The translations under genes and the position numbers were made by a program. Source: Candidatus Nealsoniibacteriota bacterium (GTDB lineage Bacteria; Patescibacteriota; Minisyncoccia; Minisyncoccales; RBG-13-42-11). Taken from it: a stretch of 37,705 nucleotides of DNA. The stretch spans positions 1 through 37,705 of the forward strand of contig JAPLXL010000008.1 of NCBI GenBank assembly GCA_026396115.1, given 5' to 3'. The stretch's first letter is position 1. Every line of letters starts with the position of its first letter. This document shows positions 21,719 to 29,851 of this stretch, one piece after another. The notes under the pieces were generated by a model. That model was not told the origin of the DNA, ran no database searches, and saw nothing but the letters and a program-made list of their open reading frames with translations.

Positions 21719-22216
21719 TTATTGCCACTTGTATAAATGATTTATAACTTTTGTATTATGCTCCATCCCCCGCTCGCTCCATTCAACAATAACTTTAACT
21801 TCTAAATATAAATAGCCATCTCCATCTATTGATTCAGTAACAAGAATTTTTCTTTTAAATTTTGTTTCAATGCCGCTTATGTAATTATAAAATCCATTAG
21901 TATCAATTTTTAAATATCGCCCCAGGTAACTTTCTAAGGTCGTTGATTGATAATCAGCTTCCTGTTCTCCATCTCCTACGGCCAAGCCCGTAGTCCATTC
22001 CTCCCCCTGATGAAGCCAGTTTGTGTCTCTAATGTTTCTGACAATTTCAACTCCTTCCTGAGCAAGATAATAAGCAATTAATTTTGATTGGTTTAAAGAA
22101 ACCCCAACCACGGTCTGCTGAATTAAAGAAAAACTGGCAAAAGCAGCTACGGTTAAAATAAAAATTGCTAAAATTACTTCCAATATGGTAAAACTTTTAT
22201 TATTTGAATTAGTCAT
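21719..22216 (-). CDS. PilV-like minor prepilin
   Basis: The protein has 165 aa. The leader MTNSNNKS is followed by FTILEVILAIFILTVAAFAS, with Ser at the position just before cleavage where Gly is usual, so processing may be less efficient. LIAYYLAQEGVEIVRNIRDTNW is typical of the PilV/GspI-like pilins in CPR genomes. It is part of the minor pilin run FimT-PilV-PilW-PilX. A dispersed palindrome separates it from the FimT-like gene. Confidence 0.82.
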   Translation of the reverse strand: MTNSNNKSFTILEVILAIFILTVAAFASFSLIQQTVVGVSLNQSKLIAYYLAQEGVEIVRNIRDTNWLHQGEEWTTGLAVGDGEQEADYQSTTLESYLGRYLKIDTNGFYNYISGIETKFKRKILVTESIDGDGYLYLEVKVIVEWSERGMEHNTKVINHLYKWQ

Positions 22217-22223
22217 TTACTGA

Positions 22224-22277
22224 GCTTTCGTGTAGCGAAAGCGAAAGTGGAAAAGAATACGAAGTATTCTTTGACCT
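22224..22277. repeat. Dispersed palindrome family, copy 4
   Basis: GCTTTCG/CGAAAGC around TGTAG (22224-22242) and AAAGAATAC/GTATTCTTT around GAA (22252-22272), then GACCT. Compared with the other copies, both stems differ but remain paired. Confidence 0.85.
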
Positions 22278-22278
22278 A

Positions 22279-22791
22279 TTATTCAATTTCAATTAGGCCG
22301 GCTTTATTAACTCTTATTTTTTTTGTTTTTGAAGTATCGGTTTTTGAGGCAAGAGTAATTTCTATCTCATTCTGTTCCTCTAAATCTGTTTCTGGGTCGG
22401 GAGGATAGAAAAAGATATTAAGAGGAGTGGTTGTTAAACTGAATATTTTTACTCCCTCTTCTAAATTTATTGGGTCTCCAATAGTTCTATTATCATAACT
22501 ACCAGGATTTGCTTCATCTTCGCATCGTACCTTTAAAAGATAGTAATCGTTATCTCTAATTAGATTTATTCCATAACCTTTCATTCTCCAGCCCACTCCG
22601 CAGTCATAACTTGCTGCTTCCATGGCCATTGACTGGGCTCTTCTGATGTCTTGAGCCAATTTATGAGCTGACCTTTGAAGAGCAAATTGTTTCTCGCCTG
22701 CCCGGTAATTGGCAAAAACAACAACGGAAAGCAAACCGATAATTGAAACTGTTACCATTAATTCTACCAAAGTGAAACCTTTATTTTTCAT
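22279..22791 (-). CDS. FimT/GspH-like minor prepilin
   Basis: The protein has 170 aa from ATG 22791: leader MKNKG, then FTLVELMVTVSIIGLLSVVVF and FALQRSAHKLAQDIRRAQSMAM, the FimT/GspH pattern. A longer open frame to 22842 exists, but its first 17 residues come from a dispersed palindrome and would give an unusually long leader. The soluble part contains two Cys. It begins the minor pilin run and lies downstream of pilD. Confidence 0.84.
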   Translation of the reverse strand: MKNKGFTLVELMVTVSIIGLLSVVVFANYRAGEKQFALQRSAHKLAQDIRRAQSMAMEAASYDCGVGWRMKGYGINLIRDNDYYLLKVRCEDEANPGSYDNRTIGDPINLEEGVKIFSLTTTPLNIFFYPPDPETDLEEQNEIEITLASKTDTSKTKKIRVNKAGLIEIE

Positions 22792-22792
22792 A

Positions 22793-22894
22793 TACCGAGC
22801 TTCCGAAGGAAGCGAAATCGAAGAAGATTCCTTCTTCTCCACCTCAGCTGAAGCTTCGGTAGGTGAAGAAGAAGAAGACGAAGTCCTCTTTGCC
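22793..22894. repeat. Dispersed palindrome family, copy 5
   Basis: GCTTCC/GGAAGC around GAA (22799-22813), GAAGAAG/CTTCTTC around ATTC (22820-22837), and AAGAAGAC/GTCCTCTT around GAA with one mismatch (22872-22890). It fills the pilD-FimT gap. Confidence 0.85.
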
Positions 22895-22900
22895 TTACTT

Positions 22901-23755
22901 TTATTTTACCAGAAATAACGCCTGATACCAACTAATCAACTCGTTTCCCCAAAATAAAGCCAGAAAAGTTCCGGTTACCAAAAAAGGGCCGAAAGGAATC
23001 TCTGATTTCAAGGTTTTTTTATTAGAAATTATTAGTCCTATGCCAACTGTAGCGCCAATAAAAAAAGCTAAAAACAAAGCAAGTAAAATATTGGGCCAAC
23101 TTAAAATCAATCCCATGAAAAAAGCAAGTTTGATATCTCCTACTCCCATCCACTTTCCCCGCGAGATTAAAACTATCGCTAAAAAAAATACCGCTGCCCC
23201 AATGGCCGAGTATATGGTATCTAGTGTATAAAGATTAAAAAAAATACCAGATACCAGATACCAGATACCGGATACCAAAATAGCGGGATAAATAACCTGA
23301 TCGGGAATAATATAGTGTTTCAAATCATAAACAAAAATAACAATTAAAAATGAGGCGATTGTCCAATAATAAATTAGATTTAGAAAATTGAAAACCGAGC
23401 TTCCATTTGTGGAAGCGAAGTTGAAGAAGAGGACGAAGTCCTCTTCGCCTATTGAAAATTGATTGAAAATCAATAGAAACATCAGCCCCGTTGATATTTC
23501 TACGATTGGATATTGTAAAGAGATTGGCTTTTGGCAGTAGCGGCATTTTCCTTTCAGAAACATAAAGCTGAAAATTGGAATTAAATCCTGCCAGGATAAA
23601 AGGTGCTTGCAATTAGGACAATAAGAACGGTTTTTTAGCCCACCTAAATTTTTCAAAGAAAAATTTGGGAGGGAAAGACGATAAATTACGCAATTCAAAA
23701 AAGAGCCGACGATTAAACCCAAAAGAAAAACAATAAAATTAACAAAAAATACCAT
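22901..23755 (-). CDS. pilD: Prepilin peptidase
   Basis: The protein has 284 aa with about seven or eight membrane helices. Two Cys pairs (CPNC, CRYC) lie in the cytoplasmic loop with QYPIVE. The catalytic aspartates are in VYDLKHYIIPD (about 142-151) and in GVGDIK (about 205). It cuts the leader from all pilins in the cluster and may methylate their N-terminus. Two repeats lie within the coding sequence. A dispersed palindrome (23394-23449) encodes about residues 104-121 (GEEDFVLFFNFASTNGSS). A heptamer tract (23245-23279) encodes LVSGIWYLVSGIF between the two catalytic Asp. The start ATG is 6 nt after a -10 box. Confidence 0.92.
   Translation of the reverse strand: MVFFVNFIVFLLGLIVGSFLNCVIYRLSLPNFSLKNLGGLKNRSYCPNCKHLLSWQDLIPIFSFMFLKGKCRYCQKPISLQYPIVEISTGLMFLLIFNQFSIGEEDFVLFFNFASTNGSSVFNFLNLIYYWTIASFLIVIFVYDLKHYIIPDQVIYPAILVSGIWYLVSGIFFNLYTLDTIYSAIGAAVFFLAIVLISRGKWMGVGDIKLAFFMGLILSWPNILLALFLAFFIGATVGIGLIISNKKTLKSEIPFGPFLVTGTFLALFWGNELISWYQALFLVK
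23245..23279. repeat. Heptanucleotide tandem repeat inside pilD
   Basis: Five consecutive units of ATACCAG: three perfect, then ATACCGG, then ATACCAA. On the coding strand they encode a 7-residue repeat (LVSGIWY, LVSGIFF). The unit length is not a multiple of three, so gain or loss of one unit would shift the frame before the GVGD active-site motif. Confidence 0.9.
23394..23449. repeat. Dispersed palindrome family, copy 6, inside pilD coding sequence
   Basis: GCTTCCA/TGGAAGC around TTTG (23399-23416) and GAAGAGGAC/GTCCTCTTC around GAA (23426-23446). The second stem is identical to that at 26194-26214, yet here it is translated in frame. Confidence 0.9.
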
Positions 23756-23761
23756 TACTAA

Positions 23762-23767
23762 ATTATA
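23762..23767 (-). promoter_or_regulatory. Extended -10 of pilD, leaderless arrangement
   Basis: On the minus strand TGA-TATAAT, 6 nt before the ATG at 23755. A weak -35 (TTCAAC) falls within the upstream terminator hairpin 17 bp away. Confidence 0.5.
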
Positions 23768-23773
23768 TCACAA

Positions 23774-23808
23774 AAAAACCCGGCGTTGAACGTTTAAACG
23801 TCGGGTTT
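23774..23808 (-). terminator. Intrinsic terminator between the pilins and pilD
   Basis: The stem is CCCGACGTT/AACGCCGGG with AAACGTTC-type interior; it is followed by seven T on the minus strand and flanked by AAAA on the other side. It would end transcripts of the pilin at 23842-24267. Its sequence matches the palindrome inside ligA. Confidence 0.8.
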
Positions 23809-23841
23809 TGATTATCGGGTTTTAATCCAATCAATTGCCTA

Positions 23842-24267
23842 TTACCAACAATCAAGAAGAGTAGGCGCTGTGGTGGTCACTTGTTTGGTTCCTTTGTGAG
23901 ATGCGGCAAAATATCCGGCGTTGGGGGCTTCAAGAGTAGCAAAAGTGCAATATTTGGAGCTAGTGGAAACGTTAGTTATCCATCCGTAAGAAGCGCCTTG
24001 GGGATCTTTTGGAACCACAGGAAGATAATTTGTGATTGTTGTGGGCATAGTTGCGGAAGTCAAATAAGCCTGACCCTCGTCATAATACATTTCCATAGCC
24101 AAGGAAATCTGCCTGATGTCTGACTGTCTTCTCGCATCCCTGGCTTTAGCTCTTGCTCCACCCAGGGAAACCAAAACAATGCTGGCCAAAATTCCAATAA
24201 TGGCAATAACTACCAACAACTCAATCAAGGTGAAACCGCGATGTTCTTTGGTAAAATACTGAATCAT
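23842..24267 (-). CDS. Type IV pilin (major-pilin-like)
   Basis: The protein has 141 aa. The leader MIQYFTKEHRG is followed by FTLIELLVVIAIIGILASIV and SLGGARAKARDARRQSDIRQI, the usual CPR type IV pilin N-terminus. Two Cys near the end (KYCTF and LLDCW) could form the C-terminal disulfide loop of pilins. The AAAGGTCGAAT box lies 36 nt upstream, and a strong terminator follows. Together with the next pilin upstream it is likely the main pilus subunit, but the sequence does not show which of the two dominates. Confidence 0.88.
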   Translation of the reverse strand: MIQYFTKEHRGFTLIELLVVIAIIGILASIVLVSLGGARAKARDARRQSDIRQISLAMEMYYDEGQAYLTSATMPTTITNYLPVVPKDPQGASYGWITNVSTSSKYCTFATLEAPNAGYFAASHKGTKQVTTTAPTLLDCW

Positions 24268-24310
24268 GATATTTAGTTATTTTTTATCCTTAAAAGAAAA
24301 ATATTCGACC

Positions 24311-24338
24311 TTTTTAATTTTTAATTAAAAATTAAAAA
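24311..24338. terminator. 28-bp perfect AT palindrome between the two pilins
   Basis: A fully self-complementary A/T-only sequence built of TTTTTAATTTTTAA and its complement overlaps the stop of the upstream pilin. It could act as a weak bidirectional terminator or an mRNA-stabilising hairpin between the pilins. Confidence 0.45.
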
Positions 24339-24793
24339 TTGGGGCAAGCAGCAGAAGAAGTACTAGTTTGACAACTCCTATAACTGCAGGTGAAATATCC
24401 TGATTTTGCTTCGTACTTAAAATAAACGCAGAATTTCTGACCAACTCCATCATCATACCAATAATAACTTTGTTTACCATTGCTAATAGGAACAGGGTTC
24501 AAATAAGGACTTAATAAAGCATTTGCGCTAGGAATAACACTACCAGGAGCCGCGTTCGGTATTACGGCGCCGCTACCATCAGGGTAAACCATCTTATCAG
24601 TATATTTCATTTCAAAAGCATTCATAATTTGCTTAATTTCTGTTTCGCCCTTTGCATCCCTGGCTTTTTGCCTGGGCCGTCCCAAAGAAACCAAAACAAT
24701 GGAAGCCAACAAGCCAATTATAGCAATAACCACCAAAAGTTCAATCAAGGTGAAACCAGTTGCATTTTTATTCATGGAAAAACTTTTTAACAT
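24332..24793 (-). CDS. Type IV pilin
   Basis: The protein has 153 aa. The N-terminus is FTLIELLVVIAIIGLLASIV followed by SLGRPRQKARDAKGETEIKQIMNA. Four Cys in the second half (KFCVYF, YFTCSY, RSCQ, AACPNF) suggest two disulfides. A second possible start at 24775 (MNKNATG) would give a 7-residue leader instead of 13. It is transcribed after pilC and before the second pilin. A diverged AAAGGT box (AAAGGTTGGATT) lies 17 nt upstream. Confidence 0.87.
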   Translation of the reverse strand: MLKSFSMNKNATGFTLIELLVVIAIIGLLASIVLVSLGRPRQKARDAKGETEIKQIMNAFEMKYTDKMVYPDGSGAVIPNAAPGSVIPSANALLSPYLNPVPISNGKQSYYWYDDGVGQKFCVYFKYEAKSGYFTCSYRSCQTSTSSAACPNF

Positions 24794-24875
24794 ATTTTTA
24801 TCTTTCGCTAATCCAACCTTTTTTATCTTACCATATTATGGTCAAGATGTAACTGTGGAAAAGTCAAGGCGTCCC

Positions 24876-26078
24876 CTACAGGGCGATTGTCTGGTAGAGC
24901 GGCATTAAAATTGAAAGCATTAGGCCAGCAACAATAAAACCCAAAAAAACAATCAAAGCCGGCTCTAAAATACCTAAGATATTATCAATTGTTCTGTCCA
25001 CTTCTTTTTGATAAAAATCAACGATATACATCAAAGTAGTGTCTAATGTCCCGGTTCTTTCCCCAACTAAAACCATTTGGATAAAAACAGGCGGAAAAAG
25101 TTCGGGAGCCCTGCTCAATGTAGAAGAAACCATTTCTCCTTTTTTCACTTCCTCTCTGATTTTTAGAATTACTTCTTTGTAAGAAACATTGCCAATAATA
25201 TCTCCGACTATCTCTAAGGCTTGAACAATGGGTAAGCCGCTCGAAATTAATGTTGAAAGATTTTCAGCAAAACGGGCAAGGTAAATCATTTGCAAAAATA
25301 GGCCCAAAATTGGAATTTTAAGAATTATTCTGTCAAAAAAGTTTCTGCCGCTTTCGGTTGAACGATATTTAAAAAAGAATAATATCAACAGAATTATCAG
25401 CGAAAAAATCAGCCACCACCAACTTCTAAAAAAATCGGCCAGGGCTATAACAATCTTAGTAGAAGTGGGGAAAGACTGACCGCTCGCCTCGAAAATTTCA
25501 ATTAAATTGGGGAGAACAAAAAAAACTAATAATGTTAAAACCAATAGAGCAACAACAATAACCAAGCAAGGATAAATTAAGGCCCCTCTGGCTTTGGCTG
25601 TGAGATGATACTCTCTTTCTAAGTGATCGGCTAAATAATTTAAAACTTCGGAAAGCTTGCCGGAAGCTTCGCCGGATTTTACCATGGCAACATAGAAAAA
25701 AGAAAAAATTTTGGGGTAACGAGCCAGAGCTTGTGAAAAAGAGGTCCCCCCTTCTACTTCTTCTGATATTTTTAAAATCTTTTCTTTAAAATCAACATTT
25801 TTAGTTTGAATGGATAATACTCTCAGGGATTCAATAAGGGGAACTCTGGACCTAAACATAATTGCCAGTTGCCGGGAAAACAGCACTATATCTTTTTTTG
25901 TAATTTTTCCAAAAAACTCTATCCTTCTGGCATAAACAGGAGCCGCGACTTCTTCAAGAAAAGTCACGTATAACCCGCGCTCCCGCAAAATGGTAACGGC
26001 AGATTCCTTGGAAGAAGTTTCAACAGAACCAGTATGAACATCTCCCTTTTTGGTACGAGCTTGATAATTAAACTTCAT
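24876..26078 (-). CDS. pilC: PilC, inner-membrane platform protein of the type IV pilus
   Basis: The protein has 400 aa, the usual length for the GspF/PilC family. An N-terminal cytoplasmic part (FNYQARTKKGDVHTGSVE) is followed by two T2SSF domains. The first has FSRQLAIMFRSRVPLIESL and the second FAENLSTLISSGLPIVQALE, each followed by membrane helices. It connects PilB and PilT to the pilin pool. It lies downstream of pilT, with a dispersed palindrome in between. No Shine-Dalgarno is visible. Confidence 0.94.
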   Translation of the reverse strand: MKFNYQARTKKGDVHTGSVETSSKESAVTILRERGLYVTFLEEVAAPVYARRIEFFGKITKKDIVLFSRQLAIMFRSRVPLIESLRVLSIQTKNVDFKEKILKISEEVEGGTSFSQALARYPKIFSFFYVAMVKSGEASGKLSEVLNYLADHLEREYHLTAKARGALIYPCLVIVVALLVLTLLVFFVLPNLIEIFEASGQSFPTSTKIVIALADFFRSWWWLIFSLIILLILFFFKYRSTESGRNFFDRIILKIPILGLFLQMIYLARFAENLSTLISSGLPIVQALEIVGDIIGNVSYKEVILKIREEVKKGEMVSSTLSRAPELFPPVFIQMVLVGERTGTLDTTLMYIVDFYQKEVDRTIDNILGILEPALIVFLGFIVAGLMLSILMPLYQTIAL

Positions 26079-26089
26079 TTACCGAGTTT

Positions 26090-26217
26090 TTATTTATAAG
26101 TTCGATGAGATAAATCTCATCTCTCGCTCAATTTATATTTATCCATCGAACGTCGAAATGAAATAAATATTTCATTGAGCAAACGAAGGTGAAGAAGAGG
26201 ACGAAGTCCTCTTCGCC
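26090..26217. repeat. Dispersed palindrome family, copy 7
   Basis: GATGAGAT/ATCTCATC around AA (26104-26121), AATGAAATA/TATTTCATT around AA (26157-26176), and GAAGAGGAC/GTCCTCTTC around GAA (26194-26214). It fills the pilT-pilC gap, and the three stems differ in sequence. Confidence 0.88.
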
Positions 26218-27288
26218 TTAACGAATAAGCATTTTTAATTCAACCGGATTAAGAGAATAACTAAGAGCATTTTCTAAGGAAACCTCCCTGTTTTTGATCA
26301 GATTGGCTAATGACCTATTCAAAGAAATCATTCCCCTCTCTGCAGAAGTTTCAATCACTAAAGGCAGTTCATGAACTTTATTTTCTCTAATCAGGTTTGC
26401 CACGGCCGGCGTAGAAATCATTACTTCGCAGGCAGGAATAAGGCCTCCTTTAATTCTGGGAATTAAACGTTGAGAGACTACTCCAAGCAGAGAACCGGAT
26501 AATTGAGCTCTAATCTGATTATGTTGTCCTGATGGAAAAGAATCAACAATTCTGTGAATGGTCTGGCTGGCAGAATTAGTATGCAAAGTGGCAAAAACCA
26601 AGTGCCCGGTTTCAGCTGCCGTAATAGCAGTGACCATGGTTTCAGAGTCTCTCATTTCTCCAACCATAATTACGTCAGGATCCTGCCGAAAAGTAGACCT
26701 CAGGGCTTTGGCGAAACTTAAGGTATCCTGATAAAGCTCTCTTTGATCAACAATACTTCTATCGCCTTCAAAAATATACTCAATTGGGTCTTCAATGGTA
26801 ATTATGTGGTCGGTTCTGGTATGATTTATTTCATCTATTATGGCGGCCAAAGTAGTAGATTTTCCCTGGCTGGAAGGACCGGTAACCAAAACAAAGCCTT
26901 GGGTAGCTTTTGTAAATTCATGCAAAATCGAAGGAAGGTTTAATTCTTCAATTGTACTAATTTTTGTCGGAATAAACCGAAGAGCAATTGAAATTTTTCC
27001 TTTTTGAAAAAAAATATTCACTCTGAAACGGGCCTTATCTTTAAAATTATACGAGAAATCAATTTCTTTTTCTTTTAAAAATCTCTCATATTGCTCCTCT
27101 TGCATCAGGGTCTGAGCTAAGCCCTGAGTGTCTTTTGAAGACAGTTTTTCCTTTTTTAAAAGGGGAACCAATCTGCCAGCCATCCTCAGCGTCGGCTGAC
27201 AATTAAAAGATAAATGCAGATCTGAGGCCTGTTCTTTTATTATAAATTCGAGTAATTCTTCTAATTGATTTAAATAATCGTTGTCCAT
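26218..27288 (-). CDS. pilT: PilT-like retraction ATPase
   Basis: The protein has 356 aa. The N-terminal domain has SDLHLSFNCQPTLRMAG, typical of PilT. The P-loop (137-145) is GPSSQGKST, unlike the usual GPTGSGKST but with the essential Gly-Lys-Ser/Thr kept. ITIEDPIEYIF, VMVGEMRDSETM and TGHLVFATLHTNSA are the Asp, Walker B and His boxes. It powers pilus retraction and DNA uptake. It lies 13 bp after the receiver gene on the same strand. A PilU-like role cannot be excluded. Confidence 0.92.
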   Translation of the reverse strand: MDNDYLNQLEELLEFIIKEQASDLHLSFNCQPTLRMAGRLVPLLKKEKLSSKDTQGLAQTLMQEEQYERFLKEKEIDFSYNFKDKARFRVNIFFQKGKISIALRFIPTKISTIEELNLPSILHEFTKATQGFVLVTGPSSQGKSTTLAAIIDEINHTRTDHIITIEDPIEYIFEGDRSIVDQRELYQDTLSFAKALRSTFRQDPDVIMVGEMRDSETMVTAITAAETGHLVFATLHTNSASQTIHRIVDSFPSGQHNQIRAQLSGSLLGVVSQRLIPRIKGGLIPACEVMISTPAVANLIRENKVHELPLVIETSAERGMISLNRSLANLIKNREVSLENALSYSLNPVELKMLIR

Positions 27289-27301
27289 AGTATATTAATA
27301 A

Positions 27302-27664
27302 TTATATTATTTCTTTTATTTCTTCGACTACTTGCGAGGGAGTATAATGGGCTTTAATTAAATATTTCATTGATCCTAAATTTATTCCTCTTTTCACCTC
27401 TTCTTTCTGGCTGAGATTAGAAAGAATAATTACTTTCAGGTCTTTTAGTCCCGGGGCAGATTTAATTTTTCTAAGAATCTCCCAACCATCGATTTGGGGC
27501 AAAACAATATCTAAAATAACTAAGTCCGGTTTTTTTTCTTCAAGGTATCTGAGAGCTGATTCTCCATCATTTGCCACTTCAACTGAAAAACCGGATTCTT
27601 TAAACTTTGTAACATAAATATCTATTAAAAAAGGGTCATCTTCAATTAGTAAAATTGTTTTCAT
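27302..27664 (-). CDS. Stand-alone receiver within the pilus cluster
   Basis: The protein has 120 aa and is a single CheY-like domain. The acidic pocket is EDD (8-10), the acceptor Asp52 lies in LVILDIVLPQIDG, the Ser is in ILSNLS and the Lys in YLIKAHYTP. It lies between pilB and pilT, so it probably tunes pilus extension and retraction, as PilG/PilH do elsewhere; this is inferred from position. It has one of the few Shine-Dalgarno-like sites here (GAGGT about 9 nt before the ATG). Confidence 0.9.
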   Translation of the reverse strand: MKTILLIEDDPFLIDIYVTKFKESGFSVEVANDGESALRYLEEKKPDLVILDIVLPQIDGWEILRKIKSAPGLKDLKVIILSNLSQKEEVKRGINLGSMKYLIKAHYTPSQVVEEIKEII

Positions 27665-27707
27665 GATAGTAACCTCAGCTTAGTTGTTTAACTAAACTAA
27701 ACAACGC

Positions 27708-29432
27708 TCATTTTTCTTCGGCTACCCGCAAAACCTCTTCTATCGTCGTTATGCCATTCAATACTTTCAAGATGCCGTCTTGTTTCATTGTAATCATTCC
27801 CTGGTTTTCTGCTTCTTTTTTAATCATGGTTTCGGATGGCTCTTTTAAAATAATGTCAGAAAGAGATTCGGTCATTGTTAAAATCTCAAAAACTCCAATC
27901 CGGCCGGAAAATCCTGTATTGCTACATTTTGGACAACCTTTATTGGTAAAAATACTTAATGGTTTTTCTATTTTAAGAGATTTTTTAATTACTGGAGGAA
28001 AATTTTCAATTTCTTTCAAAATAAGGTTCTGAATTTCCGATCCAGGTTTTATTTTTTTCTTGCAGTTATCACACAATCTCCTGATCAATCTTTGAGCTAT
28101 GGCCAATTGAAGGACAGGGGGAATTAAATAGGGTTTAACACCCATATCAATCAGCCTGGGAATCACCCCCAATGCATTGGATGTATGCAGGGTTGATAAA
28201 ACAATGTGGCCGGTTAGGGCGGCATGAATGACCAAACTGGCTGTTTCTTCGTCTCTAATTTCTCCAACCATAACAACATCCGGATCTTGCCTTAAAATAT
28301 GGCGAAGACCGATTGGAAAATCATAACCAATTTCCGGTTTTACCTGAGACTGATTAACCCCTTCAATAAAATACTCTGCCGGGTCTTCCAAAGTTACTAC
28401 ATTCACCTCCTCTTTGTTTAATAGTTGTAAAATTGCATAGAGAGTAGTTGTTTTTCCACAACCGGTGGGACCAGTAGATAAAATTAAACCGTATGGTTTT
28501 GAAATACCCTCTTTTATTGCTTTTAGGTTTCTGCTTTCAATACCTAACTCTTCAAAGGTTTTAAACCCGGTTGTCGGATCCAGCACTCTTATAGCCACTT
28601 TTTCTCCTAAGGTAGTGGGGAAAGTAGAAACACGAAAATCAATGGATTTTCCGTTAACTTTGGTGGAAAATCTGCCGTCTTGAGGAATTCTGGTTTCATC
28701 AATTTTTAAATTAGAAATAATTTTTATTCTGGCGACAACGGCCATATGAACTCCCAGCGGCAAAAATATTGACGAGTACAAAGCCCCCAGGAACCTGAAT
28801 CTGATTCTTAATTTTTCTTTTGTTGGCTCAATGTGAACATCCGAAGCTTTACCCTCTACGGCATGCTTCAAAATAACAGCCACAATTTTTGTAATAGGTG
28901 CCTCTTCAGCCATTCTTTCAAATTCAGCCGATGTCCGAGGCTTTATTCCAACTTCTTCTTTCATCTCTGTTTCTAATTCTTCCAAAGCCATACCCACTTC
29001 TCTTTTCAAGGTTCTATATTGTTTTAAGAGATTTTTAAAAGTAGTGAGGGTAATTAAAAAAACTTTGTAATCAAAGTTTCCTTGTCTGGCAAAGAACTTC
29101 AAAGCCTCTTGAGCCTTTAAATCCTCGGGATAAACCATTCCTACTTCCAAAAATTTTTCTGTTTTTTGGATAGGAATCATCTGATAATATTTGGCCGTTT
29201 CTTCGGAAATTAATTCCAAAGTTTCTAAAGAAACCTGATCAACAGATATTTCTTTCAGAGGTATTTTTAAATTTTCACTTTTAAAGTCAAATAAAACTCT
29301 TTCCGGAACAATTCCTTCTCCTAAAATTACTTCCTCTTCTTTTCTGCCGGATTCTTTAATTTCATGTTCCAAAAAAGCAACTTTTTCTTTATTTAATAAT
29401 CCTTTTTGAACAAGCTGTTTTAGCAATGACAT
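27708..29432 (-). CDS. pilB: PilB, pilus assembly ATPase
   Basis: The protein has 574 aa. The N-terminal GspE-type domain (about 1-150) is followed by SDVHIEPTKEKLRIRFR and the P-loop GPTGCGKTT (321-329). VVTLEDPAEYF, VMVGEIRDEETA and TGHIVLSTLHTSNA are the conserved boxes. A C-terminal zinc site uses CDNC and CPKC. It powers pilus extension. It lies downstream of pilM-N-O and the PilP-like gene, separated by a dispersed palindrome. Confidence 0.94.
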   Translation of the reverse strand: MSLLKQLVQKGLLNKEKVAFLEHEIKESGRKEEEVILGEGIVPERVLFDFKSENLKIPLKEISVDQVSLETLELISEETAKYYQMIPIQKTEKFLEVGMVYPEDLKAQEALKFFARQGNFDYKVFLITLTTFKNLLKQYRTLKREVGMALEELETEMKEEVGIKPRTSAEFERMAEEAPITKIVAVILKHAVEGKASDVHIEPTKEKLRIRFRFLGALYSSIFLPLGVHMAVVARIKIISNLKIDETRIPQDGRFSTKVNGKSIDFRVSTFPTTLGEKVAIRVLDPTTGFKTFEELGIESRNLKAIKEGISKPYGLILSTGPTGCGKTTTLYAILQLLNKEEVNVVTLEDPAEYFIEGVNQSQVKPEIGYDFPIGLRHILRQDPDVVMVGEIRDEETASLVIHAALTGHIVLSTLHTSNALGVIPRLIDMGVKPYLIPPVLQLAIAQRLIRRLCDNCKKKIKPGSEIQNLILKEIENFPPVIKKSLKIEKPLSIFTNKGCPKCSNTGFSGRIGVFEILTMTESLSDIILKEPSETMIKKEAENQGMITMKQDGILKVLNGITTIEEVLRVAEEK

Positions 29433-29439
29433 ATATAGT

Positions 29440-29535
29440 CGAAGAGATAAATCTCTTCTTCATCTTCGTTTACCGAGTTTCCAAAGGAAACGAAGGTGAG
29501 AAAGAAAATGAAATCCTCTTTCGATTTGCTACGCG
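29440..29535. repeat. Dispersed palindrome family, copy 8
   Basis: GAAGAGAT/ATCTCTTC around AA (29441-29458, identical to copies at 7852 and 36126), GTTTCC/GGAAAC around AAA (29477-29491), and an imperfect third stem at 29501-29521. GTTTCC/GGAAAC is a compensated variant of the GCTTCC/GGAAGC stem. Confidence 0.88.
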
Positions 29536-29544
29536 AAAACTTGA

Positions 29545-29850
29545 TTAATAAGGTAAAAATGGATTTTCTCTTCCTATTTTCTTTCCTGGCTCGTTTTCCG
29601 TCGGAGGAACTTCTTTAAATGGCTCAATTTCTGTGAAGGGTTGCAGCTCCTTTAACTTCGGGTTTTCAAGAATTTCAAAATTAATTTTTATTTCTTTTGG
29701 GGCAGGTCTAAAAACTTCTTCGGGAAAGACCGGAGTTTCTTTTTCAAAAAATCCCTGCCAAAGAACAATAATGATAATTATAACTACAAAGGCAAGAACT
29801 ATAATTAAAGTGCTTTGTTTCTTTTTTTGTTTAGTAAAAACAATTGCCAT
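29545..29850 (-). CDS. Small membrane protein in the PilP position
   Basis: The protein has 101 aa. A basic N-terminus (FTKQKKKQ), one membrane helix (about 14-33) and a Pro/Glu-rich outside tail end in KKIGRENPFLPY. It follows pilO by 1 bp, the place of pilP in the pilMNOP order. It lacks the beta domain of PilP that binds the secretin, in line with no secretin gene here. The GRxNPF ending resembles the short pilus-associated tails that follow pilO in other genomes. It is best called a PilP-like or hypothetical pilus protein. Confidence 0.6.
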   Translation of the reverse strand: MAIVFTKQKKKQSTLIIVLAFVVIIIIIVLWQGFFEKETPVFPEEVFRPAPKEIKINFEILENPKLKELQPFTEIEPFKEVPPTENEPGKKIGRENPFLPY

Positions 29851-29851
29851 G

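Noticed and set aside
22792-22842. Upstream extension of the FimT-like pilin to 22842
   Set aside because: The extra 17 residues are encoded by a palindrome copy; the leader MKNKG directly before FTLVE is the normal form.
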